A stretch of 54,007 bases of DNA, from positions 49,978-103,984 of the forward strand of contig JAMPEY010000008.1 in the NCBI GenBank assembly GCA_023664665.1, read 5' to 3'. A program made the position numbers and the translations under genes. The stretch comes from Lachnoclostridium sp. (GTDB taxonomy: Bacteria > Bacillota > Clostridia > Lachnospirales > Lachnospiraceae). Within the stretch, counting starts at the first letter, position 1; the number at the start of each line of letters is the position of its first letter. The notes below the pieces were generated by a model. It was not told where the DNA came from, made no database searches, and saw only the letters and a program-made list of their open reading frames with translations. Positions 8,396 through 16,920 of the stretch are shown here, one piece after another.

Positions 8396-8437
8396 AAAAA
8401 AAGGCTGCACAAACTTACGCTAAAAGTTTGTGCAGCC
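8396..8437 (-). terminator. Strong intrinsic terminator in the leader of the lipoprotein-lipase operon
   Basis: Read on the minus strand, a perfect 13-base-pair stem (GGCTGCACAAACT and its complement, arms 8425-8437 and 8403-8415, nine-base loop) is followed by seven T residues. It lies only about 35 bases before the first ATG and downstream of the promoter and riboswitch core, so it is placed to act as a regulated attenuator. It would also stop read-through from the polysaccharide operon. Confidence 0.88.
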
Positions 8438-8440
8438 GAA

Positions 8441-8530
8441 CCATCATGACATTGCTTTCCCCGGCATTCATGACTTCATGCTTTGCGTCCATTTATCACT
8501 AAATGTTTGCCCTTTAACAATCAACATAAT
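8441..8530 (-). ncRNA. GEMM-I type riboswitch (probable cyclic di-GMP aptamer)
   Basis: On the minus strand the two hallmark segments of the GEMM-I aptamer appear in order: GGGCAAAC (8512-8505) and GGACGCAAAGC (8490-8480). They flank a five-base-pair hairpin (ATTTA/TAAAT) capped by the GNRA tetraloop GTGA, as expected for the P1b stem-loop that docks in this family. A CATGA/TCATG pairing downstream can form the second helix. The 3' end abuts the terminator stem, which is the usual layout for transcriptional control. Ligand identity is inferred from the family; the cGAMP-binding variant cannot be excluded by eye. Exact aptamer borders are approximate. Confidence 0.78.
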
Positions 8531-8627
8531 TCCCTTAACATATTTTATGATATGTTATTTTGGGGCACATGTCAATTATTATTTTCACTTAATGTTACAT
8601 TTATCGTTCATCCCTTAACATCTTTAT

Positions 8628-8654
8628 ATTATACCTGTTTTCCTAAAATGTCAA
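8628..8654 (-). promoter_or_regulatory. Promoter of the lipoprotein-lipase operon
   Basis: The minus strand carries TTGACA (8654-8649). With a 17-base spacer the -10 is TAATAT (8631-8626); with a 15-base spacer it is the consensus TATAAT (8633-8628). It lies directly after the stop of the preceding gene and gives a leader of about 255 bases containing the riboswitch and terminator. Confidence 0.6.
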
Positions 8655-8679
8655 TATTTATATTTTATTTTTTGTCAAT

Positions 8680-9675
8680 TCAATCTTTTCCCTTAAAACA
8701 AACCGCATCCGCTACCCGGCTCGCAAAAACCTTCACATATCTGTCCACTCTTGCAAGGTAATATGCTCTCACCCAAGCCCACTCTTCGTCATTTTCCAGA
8801 TGGCAGCACGCCTTTCCCTCAAACAAAAGTTTCAGAAGCCTGCCAAACAACTCCGGCGAAACCCCTTCCACATCCTGCTCATATGTCAGAAACAGTTCGG
8901 GGCAATATTTATTTACGATAAGCGCACTGAAATATAGTATAAAATGCCTTTCACTGTTATGAATACCCAATATATTCCTTAAAACGGAGGAATACAGGTA
9001 AACATCCCTGTCATACATGGAACGCAGCAAAGCATATACCGTTCCCAGCTTATGGCACAGCTTATCTGACACAAACCAATCCGCTACATCCCTGACATAA
9101 CCGTAACAATGAATATCCGCCCATAGGTTTTTGTCCCACGCCGTGTTATAATTTGCACAGAGAAAATATTCCATCAGGTTTATGACATCCAGCGGTTCTC
9201 CTTTCCTCTCTTTCAGTTTATACACGAAAATATTGTGGTCCTTCAGTCCTGTGGGAATCACATTTGTGATTTCCTCGATGGCAGTTCTTTCAAAATGCAT
9301 CTGATTCTCTAAAATCTTCTTTTCTTTCCTGCCGCAGCCGCCCTCCAAATCTGAAAATACCGGCTGGTGGGGAAACAGGAAAATACCGAATCTGCCCTTC
9401 AAATTTTGATAGCATACCTGATATTTCTCATATAGGATATTTGTCTTATTTACCATCCGCAAAAATGCAGTTTCCTGCTGTGTGTATTGATTTACAAGAT
9501 GGCCCTGATAAACAATTCCGGCGCCCTTATAATACAAATCCGTTTCGGAAAACCCGCCCCTTTTCGAGTAAAGAGGCATGATTTTCTCAGGCAGGGCGAT
9601 TTCATGCACCTTTTTCCCCGCAATATCATATACCGGAACCGTGTTCGTCCCGGGTGTCATAAACCGATAATTCAT
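8680..9675 (-). CDS. Protein of unknown function at the end of the polysaccharide operon
   Basis: 331 residues from the ATG at 9675, which has a G-rich ribosome site (AGGGGGACGGGGG); an ATG at 9705 would add ten residues but has no such site. No signal peptide or membrane helix is evident. The C-terminal two thirds look all-helical, with several aromatic-rich helices and conserved-looking cysteines. I do not recognise a family. It follows the GT2 glycosyltransferase gene by 48 bases and is probably the last gene of that transcript. A cytoplasmic role linked to surface glycan synthesis is possible from context only. Confidence 0.75.
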   Translation of the reverse strand: MNYRFMTPGTNTVPVYDIAGKKVHEIALPEKIMPLYSKRGGFSETDLYYKGAGIVYQGHLVNQYTQQETAFLRMVNKTNILYEKYQVCYQNLKGRFGIFLFPHQPVFSDLEGGCGRKEKKILENQMHFERTAIEEITNVIPTGLKDHNIFVYKLKERKGEPLDVINLMEYFLCANYNTAWDKNLWADIHCYGYVRDVADWFVSDKLCHKLGTVYALLRSMYDRDVYLYSSVLRNILGIHNSERHFILYFSALIVNKYCPELFLTYEQDVEGVSPELFGRLLKLLFEGKACCHLENDEEWAWVRAYYLARVDRYVKVFASRVADAVCFKGKD

Positions 9676-9723
9676 CCCCCGTCCCCCTGTTTTCCTAAAA
9701 TTCAATATCTTATTTATTGATTA

Positions 9724-11946
9724 TTAATTTTCCGTCAACGAAAAGTCGGAAGCGCTCAGAGTCAGGTTGGGATTATAGTAGGGGTCGCCGCTTGCGAGAA
9801 TCTCCGCCCAACGCTTCTTAAATTTCTCGATTTCTCCTTGGAAACGCCGAATTTTTTCGGGAGTGTCCTCATAACCTCTGGATTTGGATTCATAATGGTG
9901 GAGCTGGGCATAGGGGTTATAGACCACTAGCTTGCCCAAGGCGCGGACTTTTAGGCAGAAATCAATGTCGTTGAAGGCCACCTCAAATTCCTCGGTCAGT
10001 CCGCCCACTTCCCTGTAAAGGCTGCGTTTTACCATAAGGCATGCGGCGGTGACGGCGGAATAATCCTGAGCGCAGAGTATGCGCTTCTGGTATCCGGCAT
10101 CGTGACGCCCGGCGCCCACAAAGGCATGCCCCGCAACGCCTCCCAGACCTACAATGACGCCGGCATGCTGTATGGTATCATCCTCATACCAGAGTCTTGC
10201 TCCCACAATGCCCACATCCTCCCTCATACAATAGGACAGCATTTCCTGCAGGCAGTTTTCGTCCATCATCTCCGTATCGTTATTGAGCAGCAGAAGGTAT
10301 TCGCCCTTTGCATGCTGCTCCCCGAAATTGTTGATACGGGAAAAGTTAAAGCTCCCCTGATAGCGGACCACCGTCACATTGGGACGCTTTTCTATTTCCT
10401 CATAATAGCGGAATGTCCTTTCCTCCGTGCTGTTGTTTTCAATCACAATAAATTCGTAATTCCGGTAAGATGACTTTTCTTCAATGGAATCCATGCATTT
10501 TTTCAGGTCTTCCACATGGTCTTTATTGGGAATCAGTATGGAGACAAGCGGCGTCTCTTTCCAATGATAAAGGGTATGGTACATCCCCAGATAGCCTGCA
10601 TTTTCCACCACAGCGGGAAGCCCCAGTCGTTTGTAATGCGCTTCCAGCGCCTTTCTGCCGGCTTCAAAAGCATATAACTTGCTTTCCGGATTGGATGCCG
10701 TGGACTCCATGTGGCAGCGCCAATGATACAATATCTTGGGGATATGATAAATTTTCACGGCCTGCTCGCAGCAGCGCAAAATAAAATCATAATCCTGCGC
10801 GCCGTCAAACTCCGGTTTCAGGAGTCCCACGCGCTCCAAAAGCCCTCTTTTCACCACAAACATATGGCAGATATAATTCAGGCTTCTCAGATAATCCGGA
10901 TTAAAGTCCGGCTTAAAGTTCGGTTCAAAATGGGTTTTTCCGGACATGTCAATCTTGTCTTCATCCGTATACAGCACTTCCGCATCCTTATGCCGCTGCA
11001 ATGCCTTGGCGCATTCATACAGCGCATTGGGAGCTATCAGGTCGTCATGGTCGGCAAGAACCACAAAATCCCCCGTGGACATTTCGATTGCGGCATTGGT
11101 GTTGCCGGCTATGCCAAGGTTGTCGGAAAGCAGCCGGTAATGTATTCTCTCATCATTCCCCGCAAAACGCTTAACCGCCTCTTTCAGGGAATGTTCCCCG
11201 CCGCTGCCGTCCGCAAGGCAAAGCTCCCAATGCGGATAGGTCTGGGCAAGAACGGAATGTAAAAGCTCTTCCAAATAAGCCTCTTTCGTGCGGTACAGGG
11301 GTATCACGATGCTAAAGGTGACAGGCTCTTGAAAATTTTCCCGCCTCTGGCGCTCCAAATGGGTTTTGGATGGCTGATGCCTCTTATACCAAGAAGGATA
11401 ATCCATGCGGGTATGAAACTTTGTAAACTGGCGGACAATGCGCTTTATGGTATTTTTCCAGCCCTCCCTGCCCAGATAAGCGACAAAGCGTTTCCAGATG
11501 CTCACCCTGACGGTACGCTTTCCCGCCTTGGACACGGAGGAGCGAAAAGTCGTCACCTGTTCACCGCAAGTAAAGCGGATTTGAAAGGATTTCGCCGCAT
11601 CTGCCGGGAATTTAATCTGAAAGCCTGCCTTAACCACATCCCCGCCCAAGGTCTGATTGGCGGTGCCACCGGTCGGCTCGGCGGCGCCTGTGCCCTGACC
11701 GACGGCATCAACGGCTTGGTCGGCATCTTCACAGATGGGCGCGGTATCATATTCATACATGACATCCTGCCTGTAGGAACGGGTGATACTGCTTTCTATC
11801 ACAGTCCCCTTTTTGTCCAGAACCTGAATCTCCACAGCTCCGCTTCCCAGCGCCCAGCCCACTATATGCACGCTGCCGTCTCCCAGAAAGCAATTTTCAA
11901 TATTATAAAACAAACTCAAAGAATTCTTTTCCGAAGACCGGCTCAT
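9724..11946 (-). CDS. Two-domain GT2 glycosyltransferase
   Basis: 740 residues, no membrane helices. An N-terminal domain of about 200 residues, rich in beta-strand-like sequence, carries a low-complexity Gly/Ala/Thr insert. Two GT-A domains follow. The first (about 210-430) has FSIVIPLY, then VVLADHDDLIAP with the DHDD metal site, and DYDFILRCC. The second (about 470-720) has VSILIPNKD, LLLNNDTEM with a DxD-like site, and FNDIDFCLKV. This arrangement is common in rhamnosyltransferase-like enzymes that add two sugars in turn to a surface glycan. It starts 14 bases after the methyltransferase-kinase gene, in the same operon as rmlA, rmlB, rmlC and an ABC exporter. Sugar specificity cannot be read from sequence; a deoxysugar donor is likely from context. 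Confidence 0.87.
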   Translation of the reverse strand: MSRSSEKNSLSLFYNIENCFLGDGSVHIVGWALGSGAVEIQVLDKKGTVIESSITRSYRQDVMYEYDTAPICEDADQAVDAVGQGTGAAEPTGGTANQTLGGDVVKAGFQIKFPADAAKSFQIRFTCGEQVTTFRSSVSKAGKRTVRVSIWKRFVAYLGREGWKNTIKRIVRQFTKFHTRMDYPSWYKRHQPSKTHLERQRRENFQEPVTFSIVIPLYRTKEAYLEELLHSVLAQTYPHWELCLADGSGGEHSLKEAVKRFAGNDERIHYRLLSDNLGIAGNTNAAIEMSTGDFVVLADHDDLIAPNALYECAKALQRHKDAEVLYTDEDKIDMSGKTHFEPNFKPDFNPDYLRSLNYICHMFVVKRGLLERVGLLKPEFDGAQDYDFILRCCEQAVKIYHIPKILYHWRCHMESTASNPESKLYAFEAGRKALEAHYKRLGLPAVVENAGYLGMYHTLYHWKETPLVSILIPNKDHVEDLKKCMDSIEEKSSYRNYEFIVIENNSTEERTFRYYEEIEKRPNVTVVRYQGSFNFSRINNFGEQHAKGEYLLLLNNDTEMMDENCLQEMLSYCMREDVGIVGARLWYEDDTIQHAGVIVGLGGVAGHAFVGAGRHDAGYQKRILCAQDYSAVTAACLMVKRSLYREVGGLTEEFEVAFNDIDFCLKVRALGKLVVYNPYAQLHHYESKSRGYEDTPEKIRRFQGEIEKFKKRWAEILASGDPYYNPNLTLSASDFSLTEN

Positions 11947-11960
11947 ATCATTTCTCCCTC

Positions 11961-14027
11961 CTAAAAAAACGGCGTAAGCCTCTTGACCGCGTCCGCAATT
12001 TCCTGCGCCGCGCCCAAGGGCAGGAGCGACACCTCCATCTTGACAGACAGCTTATTTTCTGCCTTGGGCGACAAACTGTCCAGCATAATGTTAATGTTGG
12101 GGTCCTCCGTGGGAAATACAATCGTGGACGGTCGGGCAATCCTGCCATTTAATAACAAGTGTTTTTTATCCAACGGAACCGGTTCCTCATTAAAGGTAAG
12201 CTCTAGGATTTTTACGGCACAACTGTTAAATGCAGGGTCAATGCGGAGCATTTTCACATTTCCGTCCACTTTAAGGGTAAGCTCCACCGTCCTGCCGTCC
12301 TCATATCGGGGCTGTATCAGATAGGATTCCTCCTCTTTATAACCTTCTCCCCTGTCCTCGTATATCTGGATGCGTTTTATCTTTTCCGACTCCCAATACT
12401 TTTCCAGCCATACCTGGGGCACCGCCACCCTGTTGCCGATAAGTTCCCGCATCTGGGCAAGCACCATATGTCTGCCGGACACAAAGCTCTGGAAGCCCCT
12501 CTCCTGTTCCCGGAACTCTTCAGCCTCCGCCTCCGTAACTTCTAATTTATCTAATATTAAATCGAGATTTAACTTATTCCTTTTTTCATCCTCTAAAATG
12601 TAACAATAGATGGCGCGAAAAGCCAATTCTCTGGCGTCAATCTGCTTTCCGAAGGTCCATTCATAATCAATTAAAGTCCATTTGTCCCCATTCACCAGAA
12701 TATTAGAAAAAATCAAATCATAATCCGCCACGGGCGATTCACCGTTGTACCCGATTCTCTCCATATATTCCTCAAAAAGCTTAAGAAAACCCTGCTGGTC
12801 ATCCTTTTCCAGACATCGGTCCATCAATTCGGACAGGGGCGTACCCTCCACAAACTCAAATTGGATGTAAGTCTGCTTCCCATCCTCTATCAGCTCGCAG
12901 CGGTTGATTTCCAGCCTGCCGCCCCGATATCTTTCCACCAGCTTCTGATAAGCCGTCTCCATTTCTCTGATATGTTCCGCCGCATCATCGCTCATGGGGT
13001 ACTTTCTGACGCAGAGCTCCCCCTCCGGATTCTTTCTGATTTCCGTTCGGATGGCATATTCCGGCGCCCTGTCATTGGAATATTTTTCATATTGTATATC
13101 AAAATCTTTTCCGATAACCACCAAAAAGGAATTGGAAAACAGGTCGAAAAGCCCGTCCTCCACAATGCCGTCAAAGGCGTTTTTCTCGTCAAACAAAAGC
13201 ATTCTGTCCCTGTCAAAATTTCTGAGGTTATTGGACAGTTCGCCCTTTCTGGGCAGATAATCGTCACTGTACAGGGCAGTCATAAACTTATAGTCCGGAT
13301 AGGGATAATAAAAATGCGCCTCCTTTACCCCGCAGGCGTTAAAAATTTTCTGAAGCCCCTTTTTGCTGAAGGTGCGGACGCCGTCTCCCTCCGCATAATT
13401 CTCAATGCCGGAAAACCAGGTGCCCAAATGGTCTTCCTTGCACCCGGCAAAGTATTTCAATCCGTACTTGTTCTCAATGGCAATGATGATTCTGCCTCCT
13501 TTGGACAGATGGGGCAGGAGAATCCTTAAAAAATCCTCGAAGGGGGTATCTCCCCCGATATAACTTGCACCGTACTCGAACACCCCTATCAGGCAGATAT
13601 AGTCAAAATCCTTTGGCAAATCCGGCTCAATATCCTTAAAATTCCCTACATGAATCGTTATATTTTCACATTCGCTATGCCTGTGGGCATTAATCAGGCT
13701 CCGCTTTTTGGACAAATCCACACAGGTTACGCTTCCCGCTTTTTTCGCAAGAACCCCCGTAACCGCTCCGCAGCCGCTGCCCACCTCAAGCACCTTGGCG
13801 GACTTATCCATGGGAATCCACTCTACAATATTCTCCCTCAGTCCCGACAAATGATAGAGAACCGGCCAGCTTCTCCGCTCCTCTATCACCTTGGCATATT
13901 CCACTGCGGAAAAGTCTCTGGCGATGCCCAGAAGTTCATCCTCCACATCACCGTCGCAATAAAAATCCTCCCCGGGATATCTGCCGTAATCCAATGTCAC
14001 TTTTCCGATCTGTTCTCTCTCCTGCAT
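11961..14027 (-). CDS. Fused methyltransferase and kinase-like protein (WbdD-type glycan chain terminator)
   Basis: 688 residues. Residues about 50-210 are a class I SAM-dependent methyltransferase (VLEVGSGCGAVTG is the SAM-binding loop, followed by CVDLS and ICLIGVFEY). Residues about 340-560 resemble a small-molecule or protein-kinase-like fold: VRKYPM with a possible ATP-contacting lysine, FVEGTPLSELM as hinge, DYDLIFSNILV as catalytic loop and LIDYEW in place of the metal-binding motif. The C-terminal 120 residues are beta-rich. The same order, methyltransferase then kinase, is known in WbdD, which caps O9-type polysaccharide chains before ABC export. The next gene upstream encodes an ABC ATPase with a Wzt-type C-terminal domain, which in those systems recognises the cap. 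The capping role is inferred from domain order and neighbours. Confidence 0.78.
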   Translation of the reverse strand: MQEREQIGKVTLDYGRYPGEDFYCDGDVEDELLGIARDFSAVEYAKVIEERRSWPVLYHLSGLRENIVEWIPMDKSAKVLEVGSGCGAVTGVLAKKAGSVTCVDLSKKRSLINAHRHSECENITIHVGNFKDIEPDLPKDFDYICLIGVFEYGASYIGGDTPFEDFLRILLPHLSKGGRIIIAIENKYGLKYFAGCKEDHLGTWFSGIENYAEGDGVRTFSKKGLQKIFNACGVKEAHFYYPYPDYKFMTALYSDDYLPRKGELSNNLRNFDRDRMLLFDEKNAFDGIVEDGLFDLFSNSFLVVIGKDFDIQYEKYSNDRAPEYAIRTEIRKNPEGELCVRKYPMSDDAAEHIREMETAYQKLVERYRGGRLEINRCELIEDGKQTYIQFEFVEGTPLSELMDRCLEKDDQQGFLKLFEEYMERIGYNGESPVADYDLIFSNILVNGDKWTLIDYEWTFGKQIDARELAFRAIYCYILEDEKRNKLNLDLILDKLEVTEAEAEEFREQERGFQSFVSGRHMVLAQMRELIGNRVAVPQVWLEKYWESEKIKRIQIYEDRGEGYKEEESYLIQPRYEDGRTVELTLKVDGNVKMLRIDPAFNSCAVKILELTFNEEPVPLDKKHLLLNGRIARPSTIVFPTEDPNINIMLDSLSPKAENKLSVKMEVSLLPLGAAQEIADAVKRLTPFF

Positions 14028-14061
14028 GGAATTTTCCTTTACTGTTTCGTGATAACACTTG

Positions 14062-15354
14062 TTATTTTACTGTAACCTCAGAACCCATATCATAATACCC
14101 CACGGTGTCCTTGTCGGAAATCACCGTCAGGCTCATCACATCATAAAGCCTGTGGTACACTTCAAAGGTATCGCCGTTATAGCCTGTAACCCCTAGGGAA
14201 AGCAGATATTCGCCCCCCTGAAGGCTCATTTTCTGCGTAAAAGTAATTTCCTTTGTCTCTCCGGCTTTCACGCTCTCCAAAAATGCTTTCTCAATCATGG
14301 AATTGGTTCCCGTAATCTCCGTACCCTTTGCGTTTTTAACGGAAAAGGCAAAAATCGGAGCCGGAAGGGATTCTTTAAATTCCACTCTCATGTGCAGGGT
14401 AAAGCTGCTTCCCTTCATCACTGCCGCCGTCCGCACACCCTGTTCGTCCGTCACATAATACTCCGCAATATACGCCTGATTGGTGCCGTATTCCAGCTTT
14501 TGGGGATTCAGGCTTCCATTTTCTCCCTCCAAAGCTTTTCTGGCGGCTTCCCGCAGCCCGGGGTCGTCCAAAAGCCTGTCCTCCTGACTTTCCGGCATCT
14601 CATACTGCCCCACCAGCACACGCTTATAGGCGTCTATCATTTCCTTGGGTGCGCCCTCACCCAGCATAACGCCTTTATTTAACAAATAAACCCTGTCACA
14701 GTATTTGCTGATGCTGCTCAAATCATGACTCACAAAAACAATGGTTTTACCCATCTTTTTGAATTCTTCAAACTTATGATAGCATTTTGCCTGAAAAAAC
14801 ACATCTCCCACGGATAAAGCTTCATCCACGATGAGGATTTCCGGGTCTATATTGATGGCAACAGCAAATGCCAGCCGTACGAACATACCGCTGGAATAGG
14901 TTTTTACCGGTTGATATACATAATCACCGATATCCGCAAACTCAAGTATCGCAGGAAGCTTTTCGTCGATTTCCTTTTCGGAAAATCCCATCATAGTGCC
15001 GTTTAAGTAGATATTCTCAATGCCGTTATACTCCTGATTAAAACCCGCCCCCAGCTCCAACAGCGCCGAGATGCGCCCGTCCACCAGAACTTCGCCCTTT
15101 GTGGGATTTAAAACGCCCGTGACAATCTTTAAAAGGGTGGACTTGCCGGAACCGTTTGTGCCGATAATGCCCACGGTTTCCCCTTTGCAGATACTCATAT
15201 TCACATCCTGCAGGGCATAATGCAGCTTGTACAACTGCTTTTTTCCCAAACCGAAAGCATCCTTGATACGGTCCTTCGGCTTGTCATAGAGCTTATAGAT
15301 TTTCTGCACATCCTTTACCTGAATGGCGATTTTTCTCTTATCCTTGTCCTGCAT
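14062..15354 (-). CDS. Polysaccharide ABC exporter ATPase with C-terminal carbohydrate-binding domain
   Basis: 430 residues. The N-terminal about 245 residues are an ABC ATPase of the TagH/Wzt class: Walker A GTNGSGKSTL, a variant signature YSSGM, Walker B ILIVDEALSVGD and the switch histidine in VFVSHD. Residues about 290-425 form a beta-sandwich like the Wzt C-terminal domain that reads the non-reducing end of the exported chain (TLHMRVEFKESLPAPIFAFSV region). The partner permease gene lies two genes upstream, with a membrane protein gene between. Together with the methyltransferase-kinase gene just downstream, this suggests export of a capped glycan. A teichoic-acid exporter is the alternative reading. 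Confidence 0.9.
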   Translation of the reverse strand: MQDKDKRKIAIQVKDVQKIYKLYDKPKDRIKDAFGLGKKQLYKLHYALQDVNMSICKGETVGIIGTNGSGKSTLLKIVTGVLNPTKGEVLVDGRISALLELGAGFNQEYNGIENIYLNGTMMGFSEKEIDEKLPAILEFADIGDYVYQPVKTYSSGMFVRLAFAVAINIDPEILIVDEALSVGDVFFQAKCYHKFEEFKKMGKTIVFVSHDLSSISKYCDRVYLLNKGVMLGEGAPKEMIDAYKRVLVGQYEMPESQEDRLLDDPGLREAARKALEGENGSLNPQKLEYGTNQAYIAEYYVTDEQGVRTAAVMKGSSFTLHMRVEFKESLPAPIFAFSVKNAKGTEITGTNSMIEKAFLESVKAGETKEITFTQKMSLQGGEYLLSLGVTGYNGDTFEVYHRLYDVMSLTVISDKDTVGYYDMGSEVTVK

Positions 15355-15378
15355 GCTATTCCTCCATGTCAGAGCAGT

Positions 15379-16902
15379 TTACTGCCGCATGTTTTCATTT
15401 TCCGTATTTTTCACAACCACAGAGTCCTTATCGTACCATGCAGCCACGGACTGATTTTCCTCCGCATCCGGATTCTCATCCAAATCCCCCATGCACAAAA
15501 ACCATGGTCTGCACTGATAGGGGGCAAACACGATATCTTTCTCATCACTGTGCAAAAGCTCCAGTCTCTCCCGGTATTCGGCATAAAACCGAACCGCTTC
15601 TTTCCTGTGCAGATAATAGTATGCCCCATATGAGGAATAACAGCCCGCCTGATTGGGGGAACGCCGGAAAATCACCAGCATGGCAGCTCCCACCAGCACA
15701 TAGAACCACCAGACCGCTATACCGTTCTTTGGAGCGTACTTACCCCTTCTCTCCAAAATCCCTTTGAACCAGCCCAGCCAGTACACTTCATTGATCAACA
15801 ACAATATCTGCCAGGTAATCTTTACCGCATTCAAGGTTCTGCTAAGACCGGCATGTCCCATGGAATACAGGCTTGGCGTAAAACCCGCGGCATACAGGCA
15901 AAAAGATCCCGCCAGCACAAGCCCCGGAAATCTGAAAGCAAAACTGCTTTTTCCTACCATATGCCATATCAGAGGCAGCAGCAAAATCAAAAATGCCACC
16001 GTTATCCATCCCGTAAACAGCCATGAGTGGCGAAAAGCTTCCGAAAAGGACCGCAAAACCGCCTGCATGGGAGAATAGCCCCAGCCCTCATAAGAAGCCG
16101 CCCTTACCTGATTGCCGGGAGCCGATACATTTTTATAAAAGGCAAAAGCATACACCACAGCCGCCGGGAGATAGCGCAGAATCCTTTTCTTTTCCGTCAC
16201 AAATGCCAATCCCCCTATGATACAGAGAACTATCAGTCCCTGCAGGGCAGTGACATAATTACTTCCTCCCGCGAGCAAAGCCCCTGACATACTGAGCGCT
16301 GTCAATAGGATTCCCTTTATGCTCTTTATAGGCTTCTGCCCCCACAACTTGACCAATACCGCAATAAACAACATGCAAAAGGAATGCATTCCCACATAAT
16401 GCACTCCGCCGTTATACCAATAAAAGCCCTGCTGCGCCGTATAAATCAGCTCAATCACCATGATTACGGAAATAATCTGCGGGCTTAAGGATGTCCCTGC
16501 ATCCACATGGAGGACATTCCCAGTCAGCGCACCGGTTAAAACAAACACCGATACCGCAAGAAGGAGTATCAAAAAGACCGGTCCCAGAAAATATCGGGAT
16601 TCTCCCCAAATAACAGGTGTTATTGCCATAAAAAAGGCGGAGGAAAAGGTTCCCTGCCATGCAAACCATTGCACTTTAGCACACTCCCATGCCCCCTTCA
16701 AGGCTCCTCCTATGCCCGGCTCCGCCGCCATAGCCGCCTTGGCAAAACTGCCGTAATTAAAATCATCATACCACGGAACGGCATAGGCCGCAAGACAAAG
16801 CAGGGGAAGCAGCAAAAGCAAAAAGGCAATCACCGCGCATATATTCACCACCCGTAAAGCCGGCTTCCATGTAACTATTTTCTTCCTATCCATCTTCACC
16901 AA
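15379..16902 (-). CDS. Polytopic membrane protein, possible GT-C type glycosyltransferase
   Basis: 507 residues with about ten to eleven predicted membrane helices. The first external loop carries WYDDFNYGSF, an acidic motif placed as in GT-C enzymes, followed by large loops and a soluble C-terminal tail of about 80 residues. It resembles DUF6056-type proteins of surface glycan loci, though I cannot run a search. The start may be three codons further in (MDRKK). It sits between the ABC permease and ATPase genes with short gaps, so it is probably co-transcribed and may modify the glycan outside the membrane using a lipid-linked sugar. Confidence 0.7.
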   Translation of the reverse strand: MVKMDRKKIVTWKPALRVVNICAVIAFLLLLLPLLCLAAYAVPWYDDFNYGSFAKAAMAAEPGIGGALKGAWECAKVQWFAWQGTFSSAFFMAITPVIWGESRYFLGPVFLILLLAVSVFVLTGALTGNVLHVDAGTSLSPQIISVIMVIELIYTAQQGFYWYNGGVHYVGMHSFCMLFIAVLVKLWGQKPIKSIKGILLTALSMSGALLAGGSNYVTALQGLIVLCIIGGLAFVTEKKRILRYLPAAVVYAFAFYKNVSAPGNQVRAASYEGWGYSPMQAVLRSFSEAFRHSWLFTGWITVAFLILLLPLIWHMVGKSSFAFRFPGLVLAGSFCLYAAGFTPSLYSMGHAGLSRTLNAVKITWQILLLINEVYWLGWFKGILERRGKYAPKNGIAVWWFYVLVGAAMLVIFRRSPNQAGCYSSYGAYYYLHRKEAVRFYAEYRERLELLHSDEKDIVFAPYQCRPWFLCMGDLDENPDAEENQSVAAWYDKDSVVVKNTENENMRQ

Positions 16903-16920
16903 AACGCTGCCTTCCCATAT

